From: Saccoglossus kowalevskii
Lineage: Eukaryota > Hemichordata > Enteropneusta > Harrimaniidae
NCBI RefSeq assembly: GCF_000003605.2
Contig: NW_003155536.1
Coordinates: 1-61,731 of the forward strand
Direction of reading: 5' to 3'
DNA: 61,731 nt
Shown here in pieces: positions 26,151 to 40,200 of the stretch. The translations under genes were made by a program, and so were the position numbers. The notes under the pieces were generated by a model. It searched no databases, was not told the origin of the DNA, and saw only the letters and a program-made list of their open reading frames with translations. Position 1 is the first letter of the stretch. Every line of letters begins with the position of its first letter.

Positions 26151-26439
26151 CAGTCCCCATTAATGACATGTGAGACAACCTCCCTCAAACCCAGTCCCTA
26201 TCAATGTGACAAGTGAGACAACCTCCTTCAAACCCAGTCCCCATTAATGACATGTGAGACAACCTCCTTCAAACGCAGTCCCCATTAACGACATGTGAGA
26301 CAACCTCCCTCAAACCAAGTCACAATTAATGTGACAAGTGAGACAACCTCCCTCAAACCCAGTCCCAATTAATGTGACATGTGAGGCAACCTCCCTCAAA
26401 TCCAGTCCCTATCAATGTGAGACAACCTCCCTCAAACCC

Positions 26440-27870
26440 AGTCCCTATCAATGTGAGACAACCTCCTTCAAATCCAGTCCCTATCAATGTGAGACAACCT
26501 CCCTCAAACCCAGACCCTATCAATGTGAGACAACCTCCCTCAAACCCAGTCCCTATCAATGTGAGACAACCTCCTTCAAACCCAATCCTACATGTATCAA
26601 TGTGAGACAACCTCCTTCAAACCCACTCCCTATCAATGTGAGACAACCTCCCTCAAACCCAGTCCCTATCAATGTGAGACAACCTCCCTCAAACCCAGTC
26701 CCTATCAATGTGAGACAACCTCCCTCAAACCCAGTCCCTATCAATGTGAGACAACCTCCTTCAAACCCAGTCCCTATCAATGTGAGACAACCTCCTTCAA
26801 ACCCAGTCCCTATCAATGTGAGACAACCTCCTTCAACCGCAGTCCCTATCAATGTGAGACAACCTCCTTCAAACCCAGTCCCAATTAATGTGAAATGTGA
26901 GGCAACCTCCTTCAAACCCAGTCCCTATCAATGTGACATGTGAGACAACCTCCCTCAAACCCAGTCCCTATCAATGTGAGACAACCTCCTTCATACACAG
27001 TCCCTATCAATGTGAGACAACCCTCCTTCAAACGCAGTCCCAATTAATGTGACATGTGAGACAACCTCCCTCAAACCCAGTCCCTATCAATGTGAGACAA
27101 CCTCCTTCAAACCCAGTCCCTATCAATGTGAGACAACCTCCTTCAAACCCAGTCCCTATCAATGTGAGACAACCTCCTTCAAATCCAGTCCCTATCAATG
27201 TGAGACAACCTCCCTCAAACCCAGACCCTATCAATGTGAGACAACCTCCCTCAAACCCAGTCCCTATCAATGTGAGACAACCTCCTTCAAACCCAATCCT
27301 ACATGTATCAATGTGAGACAACCTCCTTCAAACCCACTCCCTATCAATGTGAGACAACCTCCCTCAAACCCAGTCCCTATCAATGTGAGACAACCTCCCT
27401 CAAACCCAGTCCCTATCAATGTGAGACAACCTCCCTCAAACCCAGTCCCTATCAATGTGAGACAACCTCCTTCAAACCCAGTCCCTATCAATGTGAGACA
27501 ACCTCCTTCAAACCCAGTCCCTATCAATGAGAGACAACCTCCTTCAACCGCAGTCCCTATCAATGTGAGACAACCTCCTTCAAACCCAGTCCCAATTAAT
27601 GTGAAATGTGAGACAACCTCCTTCAAACCCAGTCCCTATCAATGTGACATGTGAGACAACCTCCCTCAAACCCAGTCCCTATCAATGTGAGACAACCTCC
27701 TTCATACACAGTCCCTATCAATGTGAGACAACCCTCCTTCAAACGCAGTCCCAATTAAATGTGACATGTGAGACAACCTCCCTCAAACCCAGTCCCTATC
27801 AATGTGAGACAACCTCCTTCAAACCCAGTCCCTATCAATGTGAGACAACCTCCTTTCAACCCAGTCCCTA
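26440..27870 (+). repeat. Local tandem duplication with 711-bp offset
   Basis: Two adjacent copies share, in order, a CAAATCC unit, a CAGACCC unit, the CCCAATCCTACATGTATC insertion (26,589 and 27,301), a CCCACTCCC unit, a CAACCGCAG unit, K (26,891 and 27,602), CTTCATACACAG and CAACCCTCC. They differ at few places, for example GAGGCAACC against GAGACAACC after K, CAATGAGAG near 27,528, and AATTAAATG near 27,755. A third copy lies at about 3,680-4,430 and a partial fourth near 9,584-9,935. Confidence 0.86.
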
Positions 27871-28149
27871 TCAATGTGAGACACCCTCCTTCAAACGCAG
27901 TCCAATTAATGTGACATGTGAGACATCTCCCTCAAACCCAGTCCCTATCAATGTGAGACACTTCCTTCAAACGCAGTCCCTATCAATGTGAGACAACCTC
28001 CTTCAAACCCAGTCCCTATCAATGTGAGACAACCTCCTTCAAACCCAGTCCCTATCAATGTGAGACAACCTCCCTCAAACCCAGTCCCTATCAATGTGAG
28101 ACAACCTCCCTCAAACCCAGTCCCTATCAATGTGACAAGTGAGACAACC

Positions 28150-30150
28150 TCCTTCAAACCCAGTCCCCATTAATGACATGTGAGACAACCTCCTTCAAAC
28201 GCAGTCCCCATTAATGACATGTGAGACAACCTCCCTCCTCAAACCCAGTCCCAATTAATGTGACAAGTGAGACAACCTCCCTCAAACCCAGTCAGAATTA
28301 ATGTGACATGTGAGGCAACCTCCCTCAAATCCAGTCCCTATCAATGTGAGACAACCTTCCTCAAACCCAGTCCCTATCAATGTGAGACAACCTCCCTCAA
28401 ACCCAGTCCCTATCAATGTGAGACAACCTCCTTCAAACCAGTCCCTATCAATGTGAGACAACCTCCTTCAAACCCAGTCCCTATCAATGTGAGACAACCT
28501 CCTTCAAACCCAGTCCCTATCAATGTGAGACAACCTCCTTCAAACCCAGTCCCAATTAATGTAAAATGTGTGACAACCTCCTTCAAACCCAGTCCCTATC
28601 AATGTGACATGTGAGACAACCTCCATCAAACCCAGTCCCTATCAATGTGAGACAACCTCCTTCCAACGCAGTCCCTATCAATGTGAGACAACCTCCTTCA
28701 AACGCAGTCCCAATTAATGTGACATGTGAGACAACCTCCCTCAAACCTAGTCCCTATCAATGTGAGACAACCTCCTTCAAACCCAGTCCCTATCAATGTG
28801 AGACAACCTCCTTCAAACGCAGTTCCTATGAATGTGAGACAACCTCCTTCAAACGCTGTCCCAATTAATGTGACATGTGAGACAACCTCCCTCAAACCCA
28901 CTCCCTATCAATGTGAGACAACCTCCTTCAAACGCAGTCCCAATTAATGTGACTTGTGAGACAACCTCCCTGAAACCCAGTCCCTATGAATGTGGGACAA
29001 CCTCCCTCAAACCCAATCCCCATCAATGAGACATGTGAGACAACCTCCTTCAAACCCAGATCCTATCAATGTGAGACAACCTCCCTCACACCCAGACCCA
29101 ATTAATGTGGCATGTGAGACAACCTCCTTCAAACCCAGACCCTATCAATGTGACATGTGAGACAATCTCATTCAAACCCAGTCCAGTCCCAATCAATGTG
29201 AGACAACCTCCTTCAAACCCAGTCCCTACCAATGTGAGACAACCTCCTCAAACCCAGTCCCTATCAATGTGAGACAACCTCCCTCAAACACAGTCCCTAT
29301 CAATGTGAGACAACTTCCCTCAAACCCAGTCCCTATCAATGTGAGACAACCTCTTTCAAACCCAGTCCCTATCAATGTGAGACAACCTCCCTCAAACCCA
29401 GTCCCTATCAATGTGAGACAACCTCCCTCAAACCCAGTGCCTATCAATGTGAGACAACCTCCCTCAAACCCAGTCCCTATCAATGTGAGACAACCTCCTT
29501 CAAACGCAGTCCCTATCAATGTGAGACAACTTGCTTCAAACCCAGTCCCAATCAATGTGACATGTGAGACAACCTCCTGCAAACCCAGACCCTTTCAATG
29601 TGACATGTGAGACAACCTCTTTCAAACACAGTCCCCATTAATGTGACAAGTGAGACAACCCCCCTCAAACCCAGTCCCTATCAATGTGACAAGTTAGACA
29701 ACCTCCTTCAAACCCAGTCCCAATTAATGCGACATGTGAGACAACCTCCCTTAAACCCAGTCTCTATCAATGTGACAAGTAAGACACCTCCCTGAAACCC
29801 AGTCCCTAGCAATGTAACAAGTGAGACAACTTCTTTCAAACCAGTCCCATTAATGTGACATGTGAGACAACCTCTTTCAAACCCAGTCCCTATCAATGTG
29901 ACAAGTGAGACAACCTCCTTCAAACCCAGTCCCCATTAATGACATGTGAAACAACCTCCCTCAAACCCAGTCCCTATCAATGTGACAAGTGAGACAACCT
30001 CCTTCAAACCCAGTCCCCATTAATGACATGTGAGACAACCTCCTTCAAACGCAGTCCCCATTAACGACATGTGAGACAACCTTCCTCAAACCCAGTCCCA
30101 ATTAATGTGACAAGTGACACTACCTCCCTCAAACCCAGTCCCAATTAATG
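28150..30150 (+). repeat. Two-kilobase block repeated 21,499 bp downstream (49,650-51,690)
   Basis: B, Z, a short run, K, G, Q, run 1 and E are matched in order with a constant 21,499-bp offset up to run 1. There the downstream copy has one extra 36-bp unit, changing the offset to 21,535. Shared rare variants include CAGTCAGAATTAATG, TTCAAACCAG, TAAAATGTGTG, CCTCCATC, CCATCAATGAGACATG, CCAGTCCCAATC in Q and CAACCTCCTCAAACC. The downstream copy also has an extra unit pair in E. This is the clearest case in the window of copy number changing by one unit inside an otherwise conserved block. Confidence 0.85.
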
Positions 30151-31471
30151 TGACATGTGAGGCAACCTCCCTCAAATCCAGTCCCTATCAATGTGAGACA
30201 ACCTCCCTCAAACCCAGTCCCTATCAATGTGTGACAACCTCCTTCAAATCCAGTCCCTATCAATGTGAGGCAACCTCCCTCAAACCCAGTCCCTATCAAT
30301 GTGAGACAACCTCCCTCAAACCCAGTCCCTATCAATGTGAGACAACCTCCTTCAAACCCAGTCCCTGCATGTATCAATGTGAGACAACCTCCTTCAAACC
30401 CAGTTCCTATCAATGTGAAACAACCTCCCTCAAACCCAGTCCATATCAATGTGAGACAACCTCCCTCAAACCCAGTCCCTATCAATGTGAGACAACCTCC
30501 TTCAAACCCAGTCCCTATCAATGTGAGACAACCTCCTTCAAACCCAGTCCCTATCAATGTGAGACAACCTCCTTCAAACGCAGTCCCTGTCAATGTGAGA
30601 CAACCTCCTTCAAACCCAGTCCCAATTAATGTGAAATGTGAGACAACCTCCTTCAAACCCAATTCCCTATCAATATGACATGTGAGATAACCTCCTTCAT
30701 ACCCAGTCCCTATCAATGTGAGACAACCTCCTTCAAACGCAATCCCTATCAATGTGAGACAACCTCCTTCAAACGCAGCCCCAATTAATGTGACATGTGA
30801 GACAACCTCCCTCAAACCCATTCCCTATCAATGTGAGACAACCTCCTTCAAACGCAGTCCGTATGAATGTGGGACAACCTCCCTCAAACCCAATCCCCAT
30901 TAATGTGACATGTGAGACAACCTCCTTCAAACCCAGATCCTATCAATGTGAGACAAGCTCCCTCAAACCCAGACCCAATTAATGTGACATGTGAGACAAC
31001 CTCCTTCAAACCCAGACCCTATCAATGTGACATGTGAGACAATTTCATTCAAACCCAGTCCAGTCCCTATCAATGTGAGACAACCTCCTTCAAACCCAGT
31101 CCCTATCAATGTGAGACAACCTCCTTCAAACCCAGTCCCTATCAATGTGAGACAACCTCCCTCAAACCCAGTCCCTATCAATGTGAGACAACTCCCCTCA
31201 AACCCTGTCCCTATCAATGTGAGACAACCTCCTTCAAACCCAATCCCTATCAATGTGAGACAACCTCCTTCAAACCCAGTCCCTATCAATGTGAGACAAC
31301 CTCCCTCAAACCCAGTCCCTATCAATGTGAGACAACCTCCTTCAAACCCAGTCCCTATCAATGTGAGACAACCTCCTTCAAACGCAGTCCCTATCAATGT
31401 GAGACAACGTCTTTCAAACGCAGTCCCTATCAATGTGAGACAACCTCCTTCAAACCCAGTCCCAATTAATG
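28562..31471. repeat. Array segment 14: full K-G-Q-run-E-B-Z-run cycle, then a short cycle
   Basis: The first cycle (28,562-30,631) is nearly complete: K with TAAAATGTGTG, G near 28,985, Q near 29,180, run 1, E (29,530-29,900), B (to 30,130) and Z near 30,161. Run 2 carries the insertion as GCATGT near 30,366 instead of ACATGT. It matches the cycle near 50-52 kb unit by unit. The second, short cycle starts with K at 30,632, loses several CGCAG units, and has G near 30,862 and Q near 31,056, whose leading unit reads CAATTTCATTC. Confidence 0.88.
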
Positions 31472-34177
31472 TGAAATGTGAGACAACCTCCTTCAAACTC
31501 AATTCCCTATCAATCTGACATGTGAGACAACCTCCCTCATACCCAGTCCCTATCAATGAGAGACAACCTCCTTCAAACGCAGTCCCTATCAATGTGAGAC
31601 AACCTCCTTCAAACGCAGTCCCAATTAATGTGACATGTGAGACAACCTCCCTCAAACCCATTCCCTATCAATGTGAGACAACCTCCTTCAAACCCAGTCC
31701 CTATCAATGTGAGACAACCTCCTTCAAACGCAGTCCCTATGAATGTGAGACAACCTCCTTCAAACGCAGTCCCAATTAATGTGACATGTGAGACAACCTC
31801 CCTCAAACTCACCCCCTATCAATGTGAGACAACCTCCCTCAAACCGAGACCCAATTAATGTGACATGTGAGACAACCTCCTTCAAACCCAGACCCTATCA
31901 ATGTGACATGTGAGACAATCTCATTCAAATCCAGTCCAGTCCCTATCAATGTGAGACAACCTCCTTCAAACCCAGTCCCTATCAATGTGAGACAACCTCC
32001 TTCAAACCCAGTCCCTATCAATGTGAGACAACCTCCCTCAAACCCAGTCCCTATCAATGTGAGACAACTTCCCTCAAACCCAGTCCCTATCAATGTGAGA
32101 CAACCTCCTTCAAACCCCGTCCCTATCAATGTGAGACAACCTCCTTCAAACCCAGTCCCTATCAATGTGAGACAACCTCCCTCAAACCCAGTCCCTATCT
32201 ATGTGAGACAACCTCCCTCAAACCCAGTCCCTATCAATGTGACAAGTGAGGCAACCTCCTTCAAACCCAGTCCCCATTAATGACATGTGAGACAACCTCC
32301 CTCAAACCCAGTCCCTATCAATGTGACAAGTGAGACAACCTCATTCAAACCCAGTCCCCATTAATGACATGTGAGACAACCTCCTTCAAACGCAGTCCCC
32401 ATTAACGACATGTGAGACAACCTCCCTCAAACCCAGTCCCAATTAATGTGACAAGTGAGACAACCTCCCTCAAACCCAGTCCCAATTAATGTGACATGTG
32501 AGGCAACCTCCCTCAAATCCAGTCCCTATCAATGTGAGACAACCTCCCTCAAACCCAGTCCCTATCAATGTGAGACAACCTCCTTCAAATCCAGTCCCTA
32601 TCAATGTGAGACAACCTCCCTCAAACCCAGTCCCTATCAATGTGAGACAACCTCCTTCAAACGCAGTCCCTATCAATGTGAGACAACCTCCTTCAAGCCC
32701 AGTCCCAATTAATGTGAAATGTGAGACAACCTCCTTCAAACCCAGTCCCTATCAATGTGACATGTGAGACAACCTCCCTCAAACCCAGTCCCTATCAATG
32801 TGAGACAACTTCCTTCAAACCCAGTCCCTATCAATGTGAGACAACCTCCCCTTCAAACCCAGTCCCAATTAATGTGACATTGTGAGACAACCTCCCTAAA
32901 ATCCAGTCCCTATCAATGTGAGACAACCTCCCTCAAACCCAGTCCCTATCAATGTGAGACAACCTCCCTCAAACCCAGTCCCTATCAATGTGAGACAACC
33001 TCCCTCAAACCCAGTCCCTATCAATGTGAGACAACCTCCTTCAAACCCAGTCCCTATCAATGTGAGACAACCTCCTTCAAACGCAGTCCCCATTAACGAC
33101 ATGTGAGACAACCTCCCTCAAACCCAGTCCCAATTAATGTGACAAGTGAGACAACCTCCCTCAAACCCAGTTCCAATTAATGTGACATGTGAGGCAACCT
33201 CCCTCAAATCCAGTCCCTATCAATGTGACATGTGAGACAACCTCCTTCAAACCCAGTCCCTATCAATGTGACAAGTGAGACAACCTCCCTCAAATCCAGT
33301 CCCTATCAATGTGACAAGTTAGACAACCTCCTTCAAACCCAGTCCCTATCAATGTGAGACAACCTCCTTCAAACCCAGTTTCTATCAATGTGACAAGTAA
33401 GACAACCTCCTTCAAACCCAGTCCCTATCAAAGTAACATGTGAGACAACCTCCTTCAAACCCAGTCCCTATCAATGTGACATGTGAAACAACCTCTTTCA
33501 ACCCAGTCCCTATCAATGTGACAAGTGAGACAACCTCCTTCAAACCAGTCCCCATTAATGACATGTGAGACAACCTCCCTCAAACCCAGTCCCTATCATG
33601 TGACAAGTGAGACAACCTCCTTCAAACCCAGTCCCCATTAATGACATGTGAGACAACCTCCTTCAAACGCAGTCCCCATTAACGACATGTGAGACAACCT
33701 CCCTCAAACCCAGTCCGAATTTAATGTGACAAGTGAGACAACCTCCCTCAAACCCAGTCCCAATTAATGTGACATGTGAGACAATCTCATTCAAACCCAG
33801 TCCAGTCCCTATCAATGTGAGACAACCTCCTTCAAACCCAGTCCCTATCAATGTGAGACAACTTCCCTCAAACCCAGTCCCTATCAATGTGAGACAACCT
33901 CCTTCAAACCCAGTCCCAATCAATGTGAGACAACCTCCTTCAAACCCAGTCCCTATCAATGTGAGACAACCTCCCTCAAACCCAGTCCCTATCAATGTGA
34001 GACAACCTCCCTCAAACCCATTCCCTATCAATGTGAGACAACCTCCCTCAAACCCAGTCCCTATCAATGTGAGACAACCTCCTTCAAACGCAGTCCCTAT
34101 CAATGTGAGACAACCTCCTTCAAACCCAGTCCCTATCAAAGTGAGACAACCTCCTTCAAACCCAGTCCCAATTAATG
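31472..34177. repeat. Array segment 15: K, fused Q entry, B, Z, K, B end, Z, E-like, B, Q
   Basis: K at 31,472 belongs to the CAATCTGACATG sub-family. It jumps from the CTCACCCCC unit (near 31,809) straight to the AACCGAGACCC unit (near 31,844), so G is missing. Q near 31,935, run 1, B and Z near 32,500 follow. After K at 32,715 there are CTCCCCTTC and GACATTGTGAG variants. A run ends at CATTAACGACATG near 33,089, and Z is near 33,192. An E-like stretch (33,220-33,520) differs from other E copies in having TTCAAACCCAG where they have TTCTTTC. B, Q near 33,798 and a run close the segment. Confidence 0.85.
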
Positions 34178-37100
34178 TGAAATGTGAGACAACCTCCTTC
34201 AAACCCAATTCCCTATCAATCTGACATGTGAGACAACCTCCCTCATACCCAGTCCCTATCAATGTGAGACAACCTCCTTCAAACGCAGTCCCTATCAATG
34301 TGAGACAACCTCCTTCAAACGCAGTCCCAATTAATGTGACATGTGAGACAACCTCCCTCAAACCCAGTCCCTATCAATGTGAGACAACCTTCTTCAAACC
34401 CAGTCCCTATCAATGTGAGACAACCTCCTTCAAACGCAGTCCCTATGAATGTGAGACAACCTCCTTCAAACGCAGTCCCAATTAATGTGACATGTGAGAC
34501 AACCTCCCTCAAACCCACTCCCTATCAATGTGAGACAACCTTCTTCAAACGCAGTCCCAATTAATGTGACTTGTGAGACAACCTCCCTCGAACCCAGTCC
34601 CTATGAATGTGGTACAACCTCCCTCAAACCCAATCCCCATTAATGTGACATGTGAGACAACCTCCTTCAAACCCAGATCCTATCAATGTGAGACAAGCTC
34701 CCTCAAACCCAGACCCAATTAATGTGACATGTGAGACAACCTCCTTCAAACCCAGACCCTATCAATGTGACATGTGAGACAATCTCATTCAAACCCAGTC
34801 CAGTCCCTATCAATGTGAGACAACCTCCTTCAAACCCAGTCCCTATCAATATGAGACAACCTCCTTCAAACCCAGTCCCTATCAATGTGAGACAACCTCC
34901 CTCAAACCCAGTCCCTATCAATGTGAGACAACTTCCCTGAAACCCTGTCCCTATCAATGTGAGACAACCTCCTTCAAACCCAGTCCCTATCAATGTGAGA
35001 CAACCTCCTTCAAACCCAGCCCCTATCAATGTGAGACAACCTCCTTCAAACGCAGTCCCAATTAAAGTGACATGTGAGACAACCTCCCTCAAACCCACTC
35101 CCTATCAATGTGAGACAACCTCCTTCAAACGCAGTCCCAATTAATGTGACTTGTGAGACAACCTCCCTGAAACCCAGTCCCTATGAATGTGGGACAACCT
35201 CCCTAAAACCCAATCCCCATTAATGTGACATGTGAGACAACCTCCTTCAAACCCAGATCCTATCAATGTGAGACAACCTCCCTCACACCCAGACCCAATT
35301 AATGTGACATGTGAGACAACCTCCTTCAAACCCAGAACCTATCAATGTGACATGTGAGACAATCTCATTCAACCCCAGTCCAGTCCCTATCAATGTGAGA
35401 CAACCTCCTTCAAACCCAGTCCTTATCAATGTGAGACAACCTTCCTCAAACACAGTCCCTTTCAATGTGAGACAACTTCCCTCAAACCCAGTCCCTATCA
35501 ATGTGAGACAACCTCCTTCAAACCCACTCCCTATCAATGTGAGACAACCTCCCTCAAACACAGTCCCTATCAATGTGAGACAACTTCCCTCAAACCCAGT
35601 CCCTATCAATGTGAGACAACCTCCTTCAAACCCAGTCCCTATCAATGTGAGACAACCTCCTTCAAACCCAGTCCCTATCAATGTGAGACAACCTCCCTCA
35701 AACCCAGTCCCTAATCAATGTGAGACAACCTCCCTCAAACCCAGTCCCTATCAATGTGAGACAACCTCCCTCAAACCTAGTCCCTATCAATGTGAGACAA
35801 CCTCCTTCAAACCCAGTCCCTATCAATGTGAGACAACCTCCTTCAAAGCCAGTCCCTATCAATGTGAGACAACCTCCTTCAAACGCAGTCCCTATCAATG
35901 TGAGACAACCTCCTTCAAACCCAGTCCCAATTAATGTGAAATGTGAGACAACCTCCTTCAAATCCAATTCCCTATCAATGTGACATGTGAGACAACCTCC
36001 CTCAAACGCAGTCCCTATCAATGTGAGACAACCTCATTCAAACGCAGTCCCTATCAATGTGAGACAACCTCCTTCAAACGCAGTCCCAATTAATGTGACA
36101 TGTGAGACAACCTCCCTCAAACCCAGTCCCTATCAGTGTGAGACAACCTCCTTCAAACCCATTCCCAATCAATGTGAGACAACCTCCTTCAAACGCAGTC
36201 CCTATGAGTGTGAGACAACCTCCTTCAAACGCAGTCCCAATTAATGTGACATGTGAGACAACCTCCCTCAAACCCACTCCCTATCAATGTGAGACAACCT
36301 CCTTCAAATGCAGTCCCAATTAATGTGACTTGTGAGACAACCTCCCTCAAACCCAGTCCCTATGAATGTGGGACAACCTCCCTCAAACCCAATCCCCATT
36401 AATGTGACATGTGAGACAACCTCCTTGAAACCCAGATCCTATCAATGCGAGACAACCTCCCTCAAACCCAGACCCAATTAATGTGACATGTGAGACAACC
36501 TCCTTCAAACCCAGACCCTATCAATGTGACATGTGAGACAATCTCATTCAAACCCAGTCCAGTCCCTATCAATGTGAGACAACCTCCTTCAAACCCAGTC
36601 CCTATCAATGTGAGACAACCTCCTTCAAACCCAGTCCCTATCAATGTGAGACAACCTCCCTCAAATTCAGTCCCTATCAATGTGAGACAACTTCCCTCAA
36701 ACCCAGTCCCTATCAATGTGAGACAACCTCCTTCAAACCCAGTCCCTATCAATGTGAGACAACGTCCTTCAAACCCAGTCCCTATCAATGTGAGACAACC
36801 TCCCACAAACCCAGTCCCTATCAATGTGAGACAACCTCCCTCAAACCCAGTCCCTATCAATGTGACAAGTGAGACAACCTCCTTCAAACCCAGTCCCCAT
36901 TAATGACATGTGAGACAACCTCCCTCAAACCCAGTCCCTATCAATGTGACAAGTGAGACAACCTCCTTCAAACCCAGTCACCATTAAAGTCATGTGAGAC
37001 AACCTCCTTCAAAGGCAGTCCCCATTAACGACATGTGAGACAACCTCCCTCAAACCCAGTCCCAATTAATGTGACATGTGAGGCAACCTCCCTCAAATCC

Positions 37101-37294
37101 AGTCCGTATCAATGTGAGGCAACCTCCCTCAAACCCAGTCCCTATCAATGTGAGACAACCTCCTTCAAATCCAGTTCCTATCAATGTGAGACAACCTTCC
37201 TCAAACCCAGTCCCTATCAATGTGAGACAACCTCCTTCAAACGCAGTCCCTATCAATGTGAGACAACCTCCTTCAAACCCAGTCCCAATTAATG
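34178..37294. repeat. Array segment 16: K, three G-Q blocks, B, Z and a short run
   Basis: K at 34,178 is of the CAATCTGACATG type. G near 34,604 reads GTGGTAC, and Q is near 34,796. A short run and an AATTAAAGTG linker near 35,058 lead to G near 35,182 and Q near 35,377, a block that matches 8.6-9.2 kb. K at 35,937, G near 36,361 and Q near 36,555 form a third block. B (36,865-37,040) contains CACCATTAAAGTCATG near 36,981 in place of the usual CCATTAATGACATG. Z near 37,080 has two successive GAGGCAACC units. Confidence 0.87.
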
Positions 37295-40200
37295 TGAAAT
37301 GTGAGACAACCTCCTTCAAACCCAGTCCCTATCAATGTGACATGTGAGACAACCTCCCTCAAACCCAGTCCCTATCAATGTGAGACAACCTCCTTCAAAC
37401 CCAGTCCCTATCAATGTGAGACAACCTCCTTCAAACGCAGTCCCAATTAATGTGACATGTGAGACAACCTCCCTCAAACCCAGTACCTATCAATGTGAGA
37501 CAACCTCCTTCAAACCCAGTCCCTATGAATGTGAGACAACCTCCTTCAAACGCAGTCCCAATTAATGTGACATGTGAGACAATCTCCCTCAAACCCACTC
37601 CCTATCAATGTGAGACAACCTCCTTCAAACGCAGTCCCAATTAATGTGACTTGTGAGACAACCTCCCTCAAACCCAGTCCCTATGAAATGTGGGACAACC
37701 TCCCTCAAACCCAAATCCCCATTAATGTGACATGTGAGACAACCTCCTTCAAACCCAGACCCTATCAATGTGACATGTGAGACAATCTCATTCAAACCCA
37801 GTCCAGTCCCTATCAATGTGAGACAACCTCCTTCAAACCCAGTCCCTATCAATGTGAGACAACCTCCTTCAAACCCAGTCCCTATCAATGTGAGACAACC
37901 TCCCTCAAACCCAGTCCCTATCAATGTGAGACAACTCCCCTCAAACCCTGTCCCTATCAATGTGAGACAACCTCCTTCAAACCCAATCCCTATCAATGTG
38001 AGACAACCTCCTTCAAACCCAGTCCCTATCAATGTGAGACAACCTCCCTCAAACCCAGTCCCTATCAATGTGAGACAACCTCCCTCAAACCCAGTCCCTC
38101 TCAATGTGACAAGTGAGACAACCTCCTTCAAACCCAGTCCCCATTAATGACATGTGAGACAACCTCCATCAAACCCAGTCCCTATCAATGTGTGACAACC
38201 TCCTTCAAATCCAGTCCCTATCAATGTGAGACAACCTCCCTCAAACCCAGTCCCTATCAATGTGAGACAACCTCCCTCAAACCCAGTCCCTATCAATGTG
38301 AGACAACCTCCTTCAAACCCAGTCCCTACATGTATCAATGTGAGACAACCTCCTTCAAACCCAGTTCCTATCAATGTGAGACAACCTCCCTCAAACCCAG
38401 TCCCTATCAATGTGAGACAACCTCCCTCAAACCCAGTCCATATCAATGTGAGACAACCTCCCTCAAACCCAGTCCCTGTCAATGTGAGACAACCTCCTTC
38501 AAACCCAGTCCCTATCAATGTGAGACAACCTCCTTCAAACGCAGTCCCTATCAATGTGAGACAACCTCCTTCAAACGCAGTCCCTATCAATGTGAGACAA
38601 CCTCCTTCAAACCCAGTCCCAATTAATGTGAAATGTGAGACAACCTCCTTCAAACCCAATTCCCTATCAATCTGACATGTGAGACAACCTCCCTCATACC
38701 CAGTCCCTATCAATGAGAGACAACCTCCTTCAAACGCAGTCCCTATCAATGTGAGACAACCTCCTTCAAACGCAGTCCCAATTAATTTGACATGTGAGAC
38801 AACCTCCCTCAAACCCATTCCCTATCAATGTGAGACAACCTCCTTCAAACCCAGTCCCTATCAATGTGAGACAACCTCCTTCAAACGCAGTCCCTATGAA
38901 TGTGAGACAACCTCCTTCAAACGCAGTCCCAATTAATGTGACATGAGACAACCTCCCTCAAACTCACCCCCTATCAATGTGAGACAACCTTCTTCAAACG
39001 CAGTCCCAATTAATGTGACTTGTGAGACAACCTCCCTCAAACCCAGTCCCTATGAATGTGGGACAACCTCCCTCAAACCCAATCCCCATTAATGTGACAT
39101 GTGAGACAACCTCCTTCAAACCCAGATCCTATCAATGTGAGACAAGCTCCCTCAAACCCAGACCCAATTAATGTGACATGTGAGACAACCTCCTTCAAAC
39201 CCAGACCCTATCAATGTGACATGTGAGACAATCTCATTCAAACCCAGTCCAGTCCCTATGAATGTGAGACAACCTCCTTCAAACCCAGTCCCTATCAATG
39301 TGAGACAACCTCCTTCAAACCCAGTCCCTATCAATGTGAGACAACCTCCCTCAAACCCAGTCCCTATCAATGTGAGACAACTCCCCTCAAACCCTGTCCC
39401 TATCAATGTGAGACAACCTCCTTCAAACCCAGTCCCTACATGTATCAATGTGAGACAACCTCCTTCAAACCCAGTTCCTATCAATGTGAGACAACCTCCC
39501 TCAAACCCAGTCCCTATCAATGTGAGACAACCTCCCTCAAACCCAGTCCATATCAATGTGAGACAACCTCCCTCAAACCCAGTCCCTATCAATGTGAGAC
39601 AACCTCCTTCAAAACCCAGTCCCTATCAATGTGAGACAACCTCCTTCAAACCCAGTCCCTATCAATGTGAGACAACCTCCTTCAAACGCAGTCCCTATCA
39701 ATGTGAGACAACCTCCTTCAAACCCAGTCCCAATTAATGTGAAATGTGAGACAACCTCCTTCAAACCCAGTCCCTATCAATGTGACATGTGAGACAACCT
39801 CCCTCAAACCCAGTCCCTATCAATGTGAGACAACCTCCTTCCAACGCAGTCCCTATCAATGTGAGACACCCTCCTTCAAACGCAGTCCCAATTAATGTGA
39901 CATGTGAGACAACCTCCCTCAAACCCAGTCCCTATCAATGTGAGACAACCTCCCTCAAGCCCATTGCCTATCAATGTGAGACAACCTCCCTCAAACCCAG
40001 TCTCTATCAATGTGAGACAACCTCCTTCAAACGCAGTCCCTATCAATGTGAGACAACTTGCTTCAATCCCAGTCCCAATCAATGTGACATGTGAGACAAC
40101 CTCCTGCAAACCCAGACCCTATCAATGTGACATGTGAGACAACCTCCTTCAAACCCAGTCCCCATTAATGTGACAAGTGAGACAACCCCCCTCAAACCCA

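Larger units (their letters stand above)
25236..28561. repeat. Array segment 13: K, G, Q, B, Z and the 711-bp tandem duplication
   Basis: K at 25,236 leads to G near 25,658, Q near 25,852, run 1, B (26,125-26,330) and Z near 26,382. A run with ACATGT near 26,589 and K at 26,891 is then repeated 711 bp downstream (ACATGT near 27,301, K at 27,602). The stretch 27,720-27,970 contains several one-base changes, such as AATTAAATGTG and CTCCTTTCAACCC. A run, B with the CTCCCTCCTC unit, and Z near 28,315 complete the segment. Confidence 0.88.
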
